Positions 22,945 to 32,804 of a stretch of 64,000 nucleotides of DNA are shown in pieces. Numbering within the stretch: position 1 is the stretch's first letter; each line of letters begins with the position of its first letter. Under the pieces are notes generated by a model. The model did no database searches, was not told the DNA's origin, and saw nothing but the letters and a program-made list of their open reading frames with translations. The stretch spans positions 138,206-202,205 of the forward strand of contig CAJNOJ010000101.1 in NCBI GenBank assembly GCA_905250025.1. Direction: 5' to 3'. Origin of the DNA: Adineta ricciae. Its lineage: Eukaryota; Rotifera; Eurotatoria; Adinetida; Adinetidae. The position numbers and the translations under genes were made by a program.

Positions 22945-23875
22945 ATGGATGTCAGTAACCATCGCTATGCATCGTCTCCGTTAATTACAAATTCTTATCC
23001 GATGGTATCGACACCGAAATTCACACTCGATTCGAATTCATCGCTGAACTTAAGTCTTCTAACTGATGATCGATCGACGGAAAATGTCACTGAATCATTC
23101 GTGACGACGTGTTCAAGTTTACAAACGATTTTATCGCACATGCAATTGAAATTAGCTACTGTGTTTCTTCAAGAAACGGAATATCTTCAATCCCGTGAAC
23201 AACACTTACAATTTACGGAACAATCGATAGGAAAACGTGTTGAACAAATCAAATTTCTTCAAAATCAACGTCAACAACTCGAACATGACTTCGATCGGAT
23301 TAAAATTCGGTTGGAGAATGCTGTTATTCAAATAACTAATTTTCACATTCACGGTGTAAGTTCAAATTTCAATTTGAAACCTTTTTCATCGTTTTATTCA
23401 GGCCAAAACCTTGCAAGAGCTGTTTTCTGACTCTTCACAACTTGACTTGCAAATATCCGAACTTCTATCCGAATCACTTGCTTCTCTCAATCGTTCTCGT
23501 TCACTAATTCGATCAACTACGAGTGATTTAACCACAAAATCTCACGAAATTCAGTCTGAATTAATCAAAAGACAAACTCTTCTTCGTCAAACGCAATCAT
23601 CGGTACTCTTCATGCTTGAACAGATCAATACTTTGAATCAACTCAATACCGAACATGTCGGAGACGTGACAATTGCTTCAATCGATTTTGAGAAACGATA
23701 TCAGCAACTTCTTGATCAATGTGAAACAACGCAGATGAATTGGGACATAAAAAAGGAATTTGATGACGTACAAAGATTGGAAAAAGAAAAAAAACAATTG
23801 GAAAAGGATTTACTCGAACAAACAATTTTACTTGAGAATATTTCAACGATTTTAGATAAAACAATTATGAAATAG
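22945..23875 (+). CDS. Coiled-coil protein, unrecognised
   Basis: Two exons (up to 23355 and from 23402) joined in phase 0 across a 46-bp intron (donor GTAAGT, acceptor TTCAG). ATG 22945 gives about 294 residues; the frame is open further upstream without an ATG, so the N-terminus is uncertain. After a Ser/Thr-rich start, the chain is almost wholly heptad-like: EYLQSREQHLQFTEQSIGKR, NQRQQLEHDFDRIKIRLENA, and near the C-terminus RLEKEKKQLEKDLLEQTILL. It is likely a structural or cytoskeletal/centrosomal coiled coil, but no family was identified. Confidence 0.68.
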
Positions 23876-24313
23876 CGTTAATTCGTCTAAAAGCCTTGTA
23901 TAGTTTCAATAAAACTTCGATTTGTCATGATAATATCAATGATACATTGCTCGATTTCACACGTAAAGTGCAATGAGACGTGCACATTGTCTTTTCAAAC
24001 GAATGCCTCATGAGATTCGAGTGAACTTCTATGTTTTCATTCGACGTTCATCACTTCTCATCTGATAGGGTGTTGTTGGAGTGCATTCGAAGTTAATTAG
24101 CTTCCCTAATGGAATAAATAAGCAGAAAGTTATATATCGGATGCCAAACATTAACAAAAGACTATTTTTATCCTTTTTATTATAAGAATGGACGGAAAAT
24201 ATTTTGTCAGAACAAATAATATTTTCTATGATTTCATTTTTTCAATTATTCATCAACTAAAAAAGTACAAATAACTCGTTCCAGTAAAAAAATCAGATTA
24301 CTAATCTCCAACA
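23876..24313. other. Intergenic upstream of CAP-domain gene
   Basis: AT-rich, no gene seen. Likely 3' UTR of the coiled-coil gene and promoter of the CAP gene. Confidence 0.5.
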
Positions 24314-25268
24314 ATGGATATACAAGGTTTTTCTCAAACGTATTGGTATATCTGGTCTGTGTTAAAAACGCTTTAGAAACAAGAAAACGACAATTTATTT
24401 ATGTTCTTAGGTTCATTATAGTTCTATTTATTGTATCTCTTGTGTTAGTCAATGGTGTTGGCGTTTATCTTTATCGTAAAAAGCGACGAAAGTTTCTTCA
24501 ACAAACCAATCGAATCGACAACGAGATTCCGATGCGAACGTCGTTGAACTCAACATCATTCAAGCTGAGTAATCCGAGTTATGGATCTATGTCGACATTA
24601 TCTATTGGAAAACGTCCTTCCAGGTGTACTAATAGTAAAGTGCACCCTTCACGGGATGTGAAAATTTCAACAATTCATGAAACTGTGCGAAGTGATCAAT
24701 CAGATTCATCGTTCTCATCCTCGGATGAAGTACAGTTGAGTTTAGAAGAATTTCAACGACAAGCATTGAAAGAACACAACAATATCCGAACTATTCATAA
24801 TAAACCATTGATGAAATTAGATCAATCTTTGAATCTTTACGCACAGGTAAAGTAAAAGTCGAAGAATTTGGTTGTCTACCAGCTGTTTTTAGTATTGGGC
24901 TGAACGATGTGCTCGAGCGAATGTGGTCATACCTTCGAAACTCGATTGGCGTATGCATTGTAAGGGAGAACTTCTCGATGAAAGTCTCGTTTCCATAAAT
25001 TCGACTGAAATTCTTGATGGTAATGCAAACACTTCGATTTCTTCAACCTCCTCCTTCTCATCTTCCTCTTTCAGGATCACGATTTACTTATTTACTAATG
25101 TCAAAAGGCAATCAATCACATGAAGTTGATTGTATATTAAATGAATTAAGTACCGAAGTTGGTTTCGGTCGTGCGAAAAGTCATCCGAATGATCAGACAC
25201 AAACATCACAATGGATTGGTGTCGCTCATTATTATCCGTGTCGTCAATTAACGACAGTGCAATCTTAG
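24314..25268 (+). CDS. Membrane-anchored CAP (SCP/TAPS) domain protein
   Basis: Four exons (24314-24354, 24411-24846, 24893-25019, 25075-25268) give 265 residues. Residues 1-14 (MDIQGFSQTYWYIW) lead into one hydrophobic span (FIIVLFIVSLVLVNGVGVYL) and a basic stop-transfer KKRR, then a Ser-rich linker. The CAP domain starts at FQRQALKEHNNIRTIH (conserved HN..R..H), continues through LDQSLNLYAQYWAERCARAN, and ends with VGFGRAKS and WIGVAHYYP, the normal central and C-terminal CAP strands. The GENL-type segment is replaced by CKGELLDESLV. The fold is usually extracellular or Golgi-associated (GLIPR2-like); binding of sterols or lipids is known in the family but cannot be read here. Membrane topology is uncertain. 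All introns are 46-56 bp. Confidence 0.85.
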
Positions 25269-25942
25269 GCACAGAGACAACAAGACGAAGAAGAAGAAAA
25301 AAGACATCGGATCATTCGAGCGAAGAGAAAAAGTAAAATTAAGAAAGAGAAAAAGAAAACGAAAGGAGTTGATTAGTTCGTGTAAATGATCGTTGTGAAT
25401 AAAGAAGAAGACGTCGATGAATTTTGTTTGATATAAATATCATAAAACGAAAGAGAGAAAAAACGGTAGGTTTAAGCTCGAATTCCTCTATTTAGGTTTT
25501 AGAATCTCAATTCGATATGAACTACGCATCATCATTTTGGTACTGTCGTACTAAAACTCGATAAAAATGAGAGAATATTTTGTTAATATGATTCTTCATT
25601 TACCATCAAATACAGACACATATCTGTATCTTATCATCTATAAATGAACATACACACATTTGGTTTGTTTTTTTGATCAAGATGACAATGTGCTTAATTA
25701 CAGACATCTTTCAATAATGATGACGTTTTGACATCTATAATGTCGTATTCGATCAAGATCAGAGCTTGTGTCAAATTAACATCGAATAATAGACGTCTGT
25801 TGATAGTAAAGGATTTATGTTTTTCAATGCGAATCTTTCGCTTATGTTTTCCCATCATAATCGATAAGTCATTAGAGGATAATCAATTCATCATTTGTCT
25901 CGTCAAACAAAATAATCTCTTTATTCTTGTCTCAATTAGAAA
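25269..25942. other. Intergenic upstream of claudin-like gene 1
   Basis: Begins with a purine-rich stretch (many GAAGAAGAA/AAAGAGAAA runs, 25270-25370), probably the 3' UTR of the CAP gene. No gene recognised in the rest. Confidence 0.5.
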
Positions 25943-26947
25943 ATGCGTATCAAAGCGATGCTCGTGGTTACTATTGCACTTTTCATCGCCATACCTGGGC
26001 TAATTCTTCACCTGGTCGCATTGTAAGTGTTTTCTTCTTGAAATTAGTCGATTATTATCGAGATTTTAGATTCGGCAAACGTTGGATTGTATCAATACCA
26101 CGGAAATCACGTGGTCCAAACGAACAAACACATTATTATGGATTATGGACACGATGCCAATATTCTAATACATCATTTGTTATTCCAGATATATCTTCTC
26201 AACCAAACATAGAAAATTTTGTTTGTCGTCCTAATACTTATCTACGTTATGATACTTCCAATATTGACATAAGCAGAAAATGCTATGAAAGTCGTCACCA
26301 ATGCTCATCGATTGTCGGTGTTCATTCCGAATGTCGATGCGAATACTTGAGTGTAACAAAAATACAGCAATGGTGTTCGATTCTAGCAGCTGTGTTTCTA
26401 TGTCTCGCAATTTTCACGTTGTACCTTCGAATTATAACAACAGCAGAAAATGGTTTGTTGTGAATATTCATTTGTCATGATATTCGATTAGTTTCTCATG
26501 TTTTTAGCCATTGCTGCACGAATTTTAATATTCGTACCTGTGATAGCGCTCAGCTTAGCACTGATATTGATGATTGTTACTATGGTACTTGTCGGAGCTT
26601 TTCTGAGACGTCATGAATACGAAGAATATGATGTAAAACTACCTAAGGAAGTTCTTCGAGGAGTAAGAATTGAGCCAGAAATGGTTAATTATTATCGCCT
26701 GAATGCTTTCTTCAAAAACAATCCGGGTAATTCAGTTCCTTAATCATTTCGTATGACATCAAATCCTATCTCTTCTCGTTTAGATGTGAATTTACGTCGT
26801 TATGTTATTTCCGCGTTTAAGTCTCTCCATAGGGAACGTTATTATGCTCGTATTGATTGGTCAGCAGGTGCCGAAATTGCCGCTATCGTCTTAGTATTTC
26901 TTGGGCACTTAATAAGTGTGTTTTTAGCTTTCAGACAAGTTCAATGA
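25943..26947 (+). CDS. Claudin/PMP22-superfamily-like tetraspan protein 1
   Basis: Four exons (25943-26022, 26070-26452, 26508-26726, 26784-26947) give 281 residues. Span 1 is MLVVTIALFIAIPGLILHLV. The large extracellular loop carries the superfamily pattern YGLWTRC followed by distant Cys (FVCRPN, RKCYESRHQCSS, ECRCEYL). Spans 2 and 3 are WCSILAAVFLCLAIFTLYL and ILIFVPVIALSLALILMIV; span 4 near the C-terminus is EIAAIVLVFLGHLISVFLAF. W-GLW-C-C loops with four spans define claudin, PMP22 and clc-like proteins, which form cell contacts or modulate channels. The downstream neighbour is a paralogue with the first intron at the same codon. An acceptor (AATTAG) ends 3 bases before the ATG, so the leader is spliced. 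Confidence 0.82.
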
Positions 26948-28093
26948 GGAACTTGTTTCAATCAATCTTACCTTCGATCGCACGTCTTTTTTTTATTGAT
27001 TTCACATTTTGTGTCTTTCTTTTATCTACAATATGTTTTTGCTTAGCACTTTTCTTTTCTCGTTGTTTTTGTTGTTGTTGTTGGCGCTCCGATGCTCCGA
27101 TAATAAATAAGTTCTTTTCGTGGTACATATCCAATTATCCTTTTTATGTCGATTACTATCTGTTTTCGGTACAAAAACATTTTCAATTCTGTTGCTTTGT
27201 CTATAATGTTTACACTATGGTTGGTTTGTATTTTGAGAGAAAAAGATAACAAACCACTGGCAATTGTGGTTGTGTGGGACGATGCCAAACGAACTATTAT
27301 TTCTCTTTTCTTTCTTATTAAATTGTCCTCTCTTTCTCCTACAGACCAACAGTCTTCTGTATTCCATTTCCTCTTCTTCTCTCCTCTTCTCTCTAACCGA
27401 CCTATGCATGCGAATGTCGATGCATGTTTGTACTGCAGTATGTAACTATATACGCATATCTACATTTTCAATGAATTGTGTTGTACGCGCACTCGTTCGT
27501 ATCCTTATGCGTTTTTTTTACTCGTGAACTCGATCAGACGTGTTATGTACAATGCAGAGTTAATATTTTATGGACGACGAATATACGTACACTGTCTCGC
27601 CGTTCTTTTTCTCTATACATATTGATTATCATCAATAAAAAAAAAGCTCTTCGTGAACAAAGAGAAAAACTCTCATCGATGCGCTTTTGTTTTGTATCAA
27701 TTGTTTATTCATGATCACACATCGAATAAACAGAATCAAGTTAGCGAGACGTAGCCGAATTGACGATGATTAGAACACATCGACGTATTGATCCCTGATC
27801 GTTCTATTTATTATTAGAATCATTTTAGCACTGACATCCGAATGTATATTTTTGTCTAGGGATATATGAGATGATTCATTTAACAGATACTTTCGGGCAA
27901 TACTCTGACCTATATCTACACTGGACATAGACGACTAATAGAGCCATTTATTCTTGTGTGATATTGAAAAGAGAGCTCAATTATCCCTTTTTCAGATATT
28001 TATTTACTGATTTTTGTATTCTTATCAAATCTAAAGTAAGTAAATACACCGAAATTTTACATTCGATCAAGTAGAGTCGTTTCGAATTAGATC
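26948..28093. other. Intergenic spacer between the claudin-like paralogues
   Basis: Contains pyrimidine-rich low-complexity tracts (TTTTTGTTGTTGTTGTTGG near 27065 and TCTC-rich sequence 27300-27400). Apparent open frames are composition artefacts. No gene or remnant of a third paralogue was recognised. Confidence 0.5.
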
Positions 28094-29161
28094 ATGCGAA
28101 TTCGTGGCCTTATGCTCGTGTCAATTATCCTTCTGTTGGGTATCATTGCATTAACTCTTCATTTGTTAGCTATGTAAGTGTCAAATCTTGATTAATTTGT
28201 TGTTTTCTTGAATTCCTCATTTCAAGGTGTTCTTCTCGATGGAAAATAACTAAACGAGATCGAGATCCAGCTATGGGACCAGTTAGCTATGGTCTTTGGA
28301 AACGTTGTGAATTCATCAATATGACTATAATCAAACAAGGTATTGCGCTTGGCGTTCGACCTAATGTCGAAGTGTGTCGACCTAATCGTTATATGCGATT
28401 TTCTCCGGACAAATTCGATACATGTTATTATATCCATCGTCAATGTCCAGTTATGGAAGATAATCAATTACCTGAAGGCTGTTCGTGTCGATATTTACCT
28501 TCGACTAAAGCTTTACAATGGTTGACAGTCTTAACAGCTATATTTCTCGTTGCTGGGTTACTTTTAATCTATTTACGAACCATCACCACGCCACAAAATG
28601 GTGAGAATTTCGATTTTATTCTCGAAAATCATCATTATTGTTCTGTTGTAGAAAGTGCGAACTTAATATTCAGTTTTGGTCCATTCATTTTTTTTCTTCT
28701 CGCCTTTCTCTTAATGGTCACAACTTTAATCCTCGTTGGTGCTTGTTCGTATCGTCTTTATATCAATAAATACATCTCAACGAGCTTCTCTGTTTCGTTA
28801 TTTAGATCTTCGACGAGACACTTATGAAGATTACACGTTTCCATTAAAGACAGTTGCTAATTTCACAGGCCGTCCTCAAGCATTCGATTTACACAGTCTT
28901 CGTAATTTTGCCAAACATAACAGTAAGATAATTATTGTAGGAAAACAAAGTCTATTGTCGGTTTTGATCCTTTTAGAAGAAAGATTTTCTCATGACGCTT
29001 ATGTCAGTGCTGAAAGAGAACTACGTGACGATGCGAATATGACTTATCATACGAATATTGGCTGGGCAACTCGTTTTGAAATTCTTGCTACAGTTTTAAT
29101 ATTTATCGTTACCGGAGCGACATTTTTACTTGGCTCAATGTTAAGATCAGACAGTACTTAA
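28094..29161 (+). CDS. Claudin/PMP22-superfamily-like tetraspan protein 2
   Basis: Five exons (28094-28173, 28227-28600, 28652-28744, 28806-28922, 28977-29161) give 282 residues. It matches its upstream neighbour throughout: MRIRGLMLVSIILLLGIIAL, SYGLWKRCEF, CRPNRYMRF, CYYIHRQCP, the CSCRYLPSTKALQWL segment entering span 2, YLRTITTPQNG, and VGAYLRRDTYEDY after span 3. Introns 1 and 2 fall at identical codons in both genes; an extra intron splits the codon after VGA here. The tandem pair arose by local duplication and has diverged well. A claudin/clc-like cell-contact role is inferred from the GLW..C pattern only. An acceptor (AATTAG) ends 3 bases before the ATG, as in the paralogue. Confidence 0.83.
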
Positions 29162-30046
29162 AGAAAAACAAACAGCGACTTTCTTTTGGAGTTTTCAAGC
29201 CTTCATATTGAAGACCTTGGATTTTAATTGATTATAGTCACTGTGTGTTGTCGAACAGAAACGGTCTGAAATTTGTTTTTACCCATTTCACATAGAATTC
29301 TTCTGTTTTCTCACGTTTTTCTTCCTATGAAATCTTTACTTTTCTTATTCATATTCATCAATTGACGTGTCGTAGCAAAACTTTGCTTTTTCTCATCTAT
29401 GCATCAAATATATACACTTCTTTGATTTCACTTATTAAACCGAGAAAATGAATCTCTTAACAAAACATCATTGTTTGTGCTAAAGATCATTATGAACAGA
29501 TTGATTAGCACAATTATTAACCCATCAAATCGTCTCCAGACTAAAGATAGATTTACATGATGTTCTTGTTATCATCGCTGATTGGATTACTCAGAAATAT
29601 ATGAATCGACTATTACTGGCTGTGTAAGTAAGTGGAGCAATCAACGAGATATTCAACGTAAAAGTCGTCTGTTCACTAATCAATGAGATATGTATCTGCG
29701 AATATTTTAAGGAAATTATTAACAGTTGATCGTCTGATCATTTATCTGAATAGAAAATTGCTTGAAAGTCATCCTTTGTTTGTGATTTCATCATTTAAAG
29801 AAACATCGATCATTTGATAACACTTATCCAATCAAAGTCTATTTAACTGTAAACAAATATTTGTATCTGTCTTATTGAAAACACAAAAGATTTAGCCGGA
29901 CTTTATTTATTTCCATAAATATCCTCTAATTACCATCTGCCATTCAACTAATCGTTTCAACATACGTCGAACAACTGTCGATCATTCTTTCATTAAAATA
30001 CTTTTGTTTCACTTCGTATTTGTCTTATCAATTTTCATGTTCTTTG
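29162..30046. other. Intergenic upstream of secreted orphan gene
   Basis: AT-rich with no open frame or repeat of note. Leads into the TATA box at 30047. Confidence 0.5.
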
Positions 30047-30054
30047 TATAAATA
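30047..30054 (+). promoter_or_regulatory. Candidate TATA box
   Basis: TATAAATA, 76 bases before the ATG at 30130, at a spacing that fits a core promoter with a short leader. Confidence 0.4.
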
Positions 30055-30129
30055 TCGCCTCGCCCATCTTCTATTTCATACCGAGATTTTCTCACATCGA
30101 TCAAACGCGTACTGCTTCACCTATTAAAT

Positions 30130-31370
30130 ATGCGTATATGTCAATTGATCTTAATCTTAACATTTGTGGCAATCGTGGCGGAAAGCTTCACATGGTTTCA
30201 TCATTATCCGAACCGTATGAAACGAGCAACAACTAATGAATGTTGTGTCTCATCGAAAATAAACGTCGGTGCAAAAAAGGCGAACAATGGCCGAGATTTC
30301 TTCCGACGATTGGCGACTGAAGATGATGCGTATAAACTGATCACTCCTGAGAATATGTGTAATTTAATGCACTTTTTTATCCAACAGGCGTCATTAAACA
30401 ACAAATCGATAACATTTACAAAAGGTAGCGATTTGCAAAAGCAAATTCTTGATGATGATCGATATGTTTAGGAATGTTTGTTGTATTCGATTCAACGAAT
30501 AAGATCTTTGAGAAGTTTATGGAAGCGAAAGCCCAACAAAAGTCCGGTGACGGAGCTAAACATGCTGGATATCTCAAGCGTTTGAAACATATGGGCTCTC
30601 AAGCTATTCATTCTTTAATTAAATCTTCGAAAAAATCACAATTAGTCGAGTCGGACACGTTTATTTATGTTCGTGGTGATGAAAGCTCCCATTTTCATAG
30701 TGAACGTGGTTCGAAATGGGATCGAACACGCGAATATCCAGCTTATGGAATGGATATCCCCGGTGCTTGTACGTATTTCACAATCGTTGAAATCTCTCTT
30801 GAGAACGAAGCATTTCTCATCTTAGGTTTACCAAGTGGCTTTGGTCACATACTTTTCGGTGAACTTCCAGCTATTCATAGTGATGGCAAGTATGCTGGTG
30901 AGCGCATTTACATTAAACCAGAGTTCTTCGGCATTCGACAATTGAAAGATTTTGTTAAACATACGCAAAACTACTTCTCTCATGTTTCACGACGATACGT
31001 ATGTCAATTGAAAGATATGCAAACGAAACCAGGCTGTTCGAAGGAGGAAGCATTTCGTGAAAACATCGATAAGAAGTTTTTGGATCTTTGGAAGAAAGTT
31101 CTAATGACTATTCCGACGATTTGGAATGTTGATGATCAATATATGAAAAATGCGACGAAATTCGGCATCGGAGAAATTTATCGACAAGTAAATGAATTGA
31201 AAGCAAGCGGCTACGATGCAAAAGTCAAAGATTTTCGTGAAAAAATGCTAAAACAATATGGTGAAGATGATATTACTGTACGAAAAGGACGGGAGATAAT
31301 TTTTACAACGAAGAAGTTGCTTGAAAGTCCATTAACATGTGAATTATTAAGCAAAGTGAAAAAATGTTAA
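30130..31370 (+). CDS. Secreted protein of unknown family (397 residues)
   Basis: Two exons, 30130-30424 and 30472-31370, joined by a 47-bp intron (donor GTAGCG, acceptor TTTAG); without splicing the frame breaks at 30471. A signal peptide is clear (MRICQLILILTFVAIVAES) and a dibasic-type site (RMKR) follows at residues 29-32, suggesting a propeptide. The mature chain has an early CC pair, helical segments and a central mixed region with YPAYGMDIPGACTYFTIVE and GLPSGFGHILFGELPAIHSD, then Lys-rich helices ending in KVKKC. No known enzyme motif was recognised. Next gene on the other strand is a tiny secreted peptide, so a secretory function for this locus is plausible. The function is unknown. 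Confidence 0.8.
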
Positions 31371-31742
31371 TTTTTGCCTTCAATAAATATTCATTAGTTT
31401 AGATTATCAAGATTTGTCGATGAAAAAGACGAGAAATATGTTTTAATCTTTTTATATTTTGGATTTTTTCATACAGTTTAACTCGAAAAACAAGTAGTAA
31501 TATTGAAAAGAGATTCTGTAGAGTAAAATATTGAGAAATATACAAATAAGAAGAGAATAAAATTTGTGTATAACGCTTCGTCATCTGTGCATATGAAAAT
31601 ATCACCAAAAACCTATTTGTCCGATGTTCGTCCCGAAAAATTCATTTGATATTACACATACACAACCTAAGAGAAAACGAATTCGAGGTGCGACACAAAT
31701 TAAATCAGCGATTCTTACTCGGTTACGTTCCACGGACAGGAT
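31371..31742. other. Convergent 3' region
   Basis: Carries an AATAAA near 31381 for the plus-strand secreted gene and the 3' UTR of the minus-strand peptide gene. No gene seen. Confidence 0.5.
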
Positions 31743-32038
31743 TTAACGGCCAATCAAACCTCCGTACCATGGATAGGCTCCATATAGGTATGGATAAGTG
31801 TAGAGAGATGCAAGGTATCTAAATTTCAAAAGGCAAATGGATATTTTATAATAAAAATTTTCTTTTGAACACTTACGGGTAACCTAAACCGTATCCGAGT
31901 CCAAATCGGCCTGAAAAATATTCAAGTAGAAGTTTTAAGAGAACGAATTTCTCGATATTTACCGAAAAAGCGAGCTTGAGAAACTGTTGCGAGAACGGCA
32001 ACGAGTAAAGCAAGAACGATTAATAATTTACCGAGCAT
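31743..32038 (-). CDS. Small Gly/Tyr-rich secreted peptide (61 residues)
   Basis: Three tiny exons (32038-31963, 31910-31877, 31818-31743) add up to exactly 62 codons including the stop. The first ~22 residues are a textbook signal peptide (MLGKLLIVLALLVAVLATVS, then QA). The mature part is about 38 residues, almost all Gly, Tyr, Leu and Pro: FGGRFGLGYGLGYPYLAS then YTYPYLYGAYPWYGG. Similar compositions occur in structural matrix or cuticle proteins and in some Gly/Tyr-rich antimicrobial peptides; the sequence does not say which. A 5'-UTR intron (32099-32052, GTAAGT to TTAG) and a TATA box upstream make this a well-formed gene despite its size. Confidence 0.82.
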
Positions 32039-32177
32039 TTTAATTGAAAATCTAACGAGAAAACGTTTGAATTCGAAAACGAAAAAATAATTAACTTACT
32101 GAATTTAAATTCGTAGAAAGAGGGAAGTTTTTCTTGAAACGATTGAAGCGATGTGAAGATTCTTTGAATTTCATGTG

Positions 32178-32186
32178 CCTTTTATA
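32178..32186 (-). promoter_or_regulatory. TATA box of the Gly/Tyr-rich peptide gene
   Basis: TATAAAAGG on the minus strand, about 80 bases upstream of the 5'-UTR intron donor. It is the best core-promoter match noticed in the window and suggests strong or regulated expression. Confidence 0.55.
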
Positions 32187-32804
32187 CGCAGAAGCCACCT
32201 CCCCTCGGAACTCGAACGATCGATATCATCGATCGATTAGAAGATATATCTTTCTCCCTCGATCAAAGAAAACACCATGTAAACGATCTACTTTTTCACT
32301 CAGAACGCAAAGAATGATATCTATAGTTCGATATAAGTCTCTTTCGCTATGTATGTGTGTCACCCTGGAAGAAAAGATAAAGAAAATCCAGTCAACGGTA
32401 CTATTAAGTGAATGTATTCATAAAAAAGTATCGGCAAATTCTTTTTGCGTACAGATCGAACATCTGTGTAGAGAGAAAAGAAATTGATGTTAGTTGTGAT
32501 CAAATAATGTGTTTTTCGTAGGACCTTTACTAATCCAATCGATAAATAACTTCAGTAAAGCTTTTTCTTCAGCTGATAAGTGAATACTATCATTAAATAA
32601 CAAAGAAACATAGAGGTCATTCTAAGCTTTTTGATTCAAGTGCGTCAACAACGAAAAAATAGCGTCAGAATGCAAGAAATCCTTGTCAATCGGTGCGAAG
32701 TTTTGGAAGAAAAGAATTGTACTGAAAGTAAATATTGATCTATGATGAATGTTAGTGTATACCATGATATATAAAGAAATAGAAAAAGTAGGACAGACAA
32801 GACT
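32187..32804. other. Divergent intergenic region, peptide gene / FAD oxidase
   Basis: Upstream sequence of both genes. A palindromic stretch of alternating ATCGAT units (GATCGATATCATCGATCGAT, 32218-32237) stands out. No gene recognised. Confidence 0.5.

Noticed and set aside
27300-27420. Possible coding or tandem-repeat block in the claudin spacer
   Set aside because: Only pyrimidine-rich low-complexity sequence; no repeat unit or protein features.
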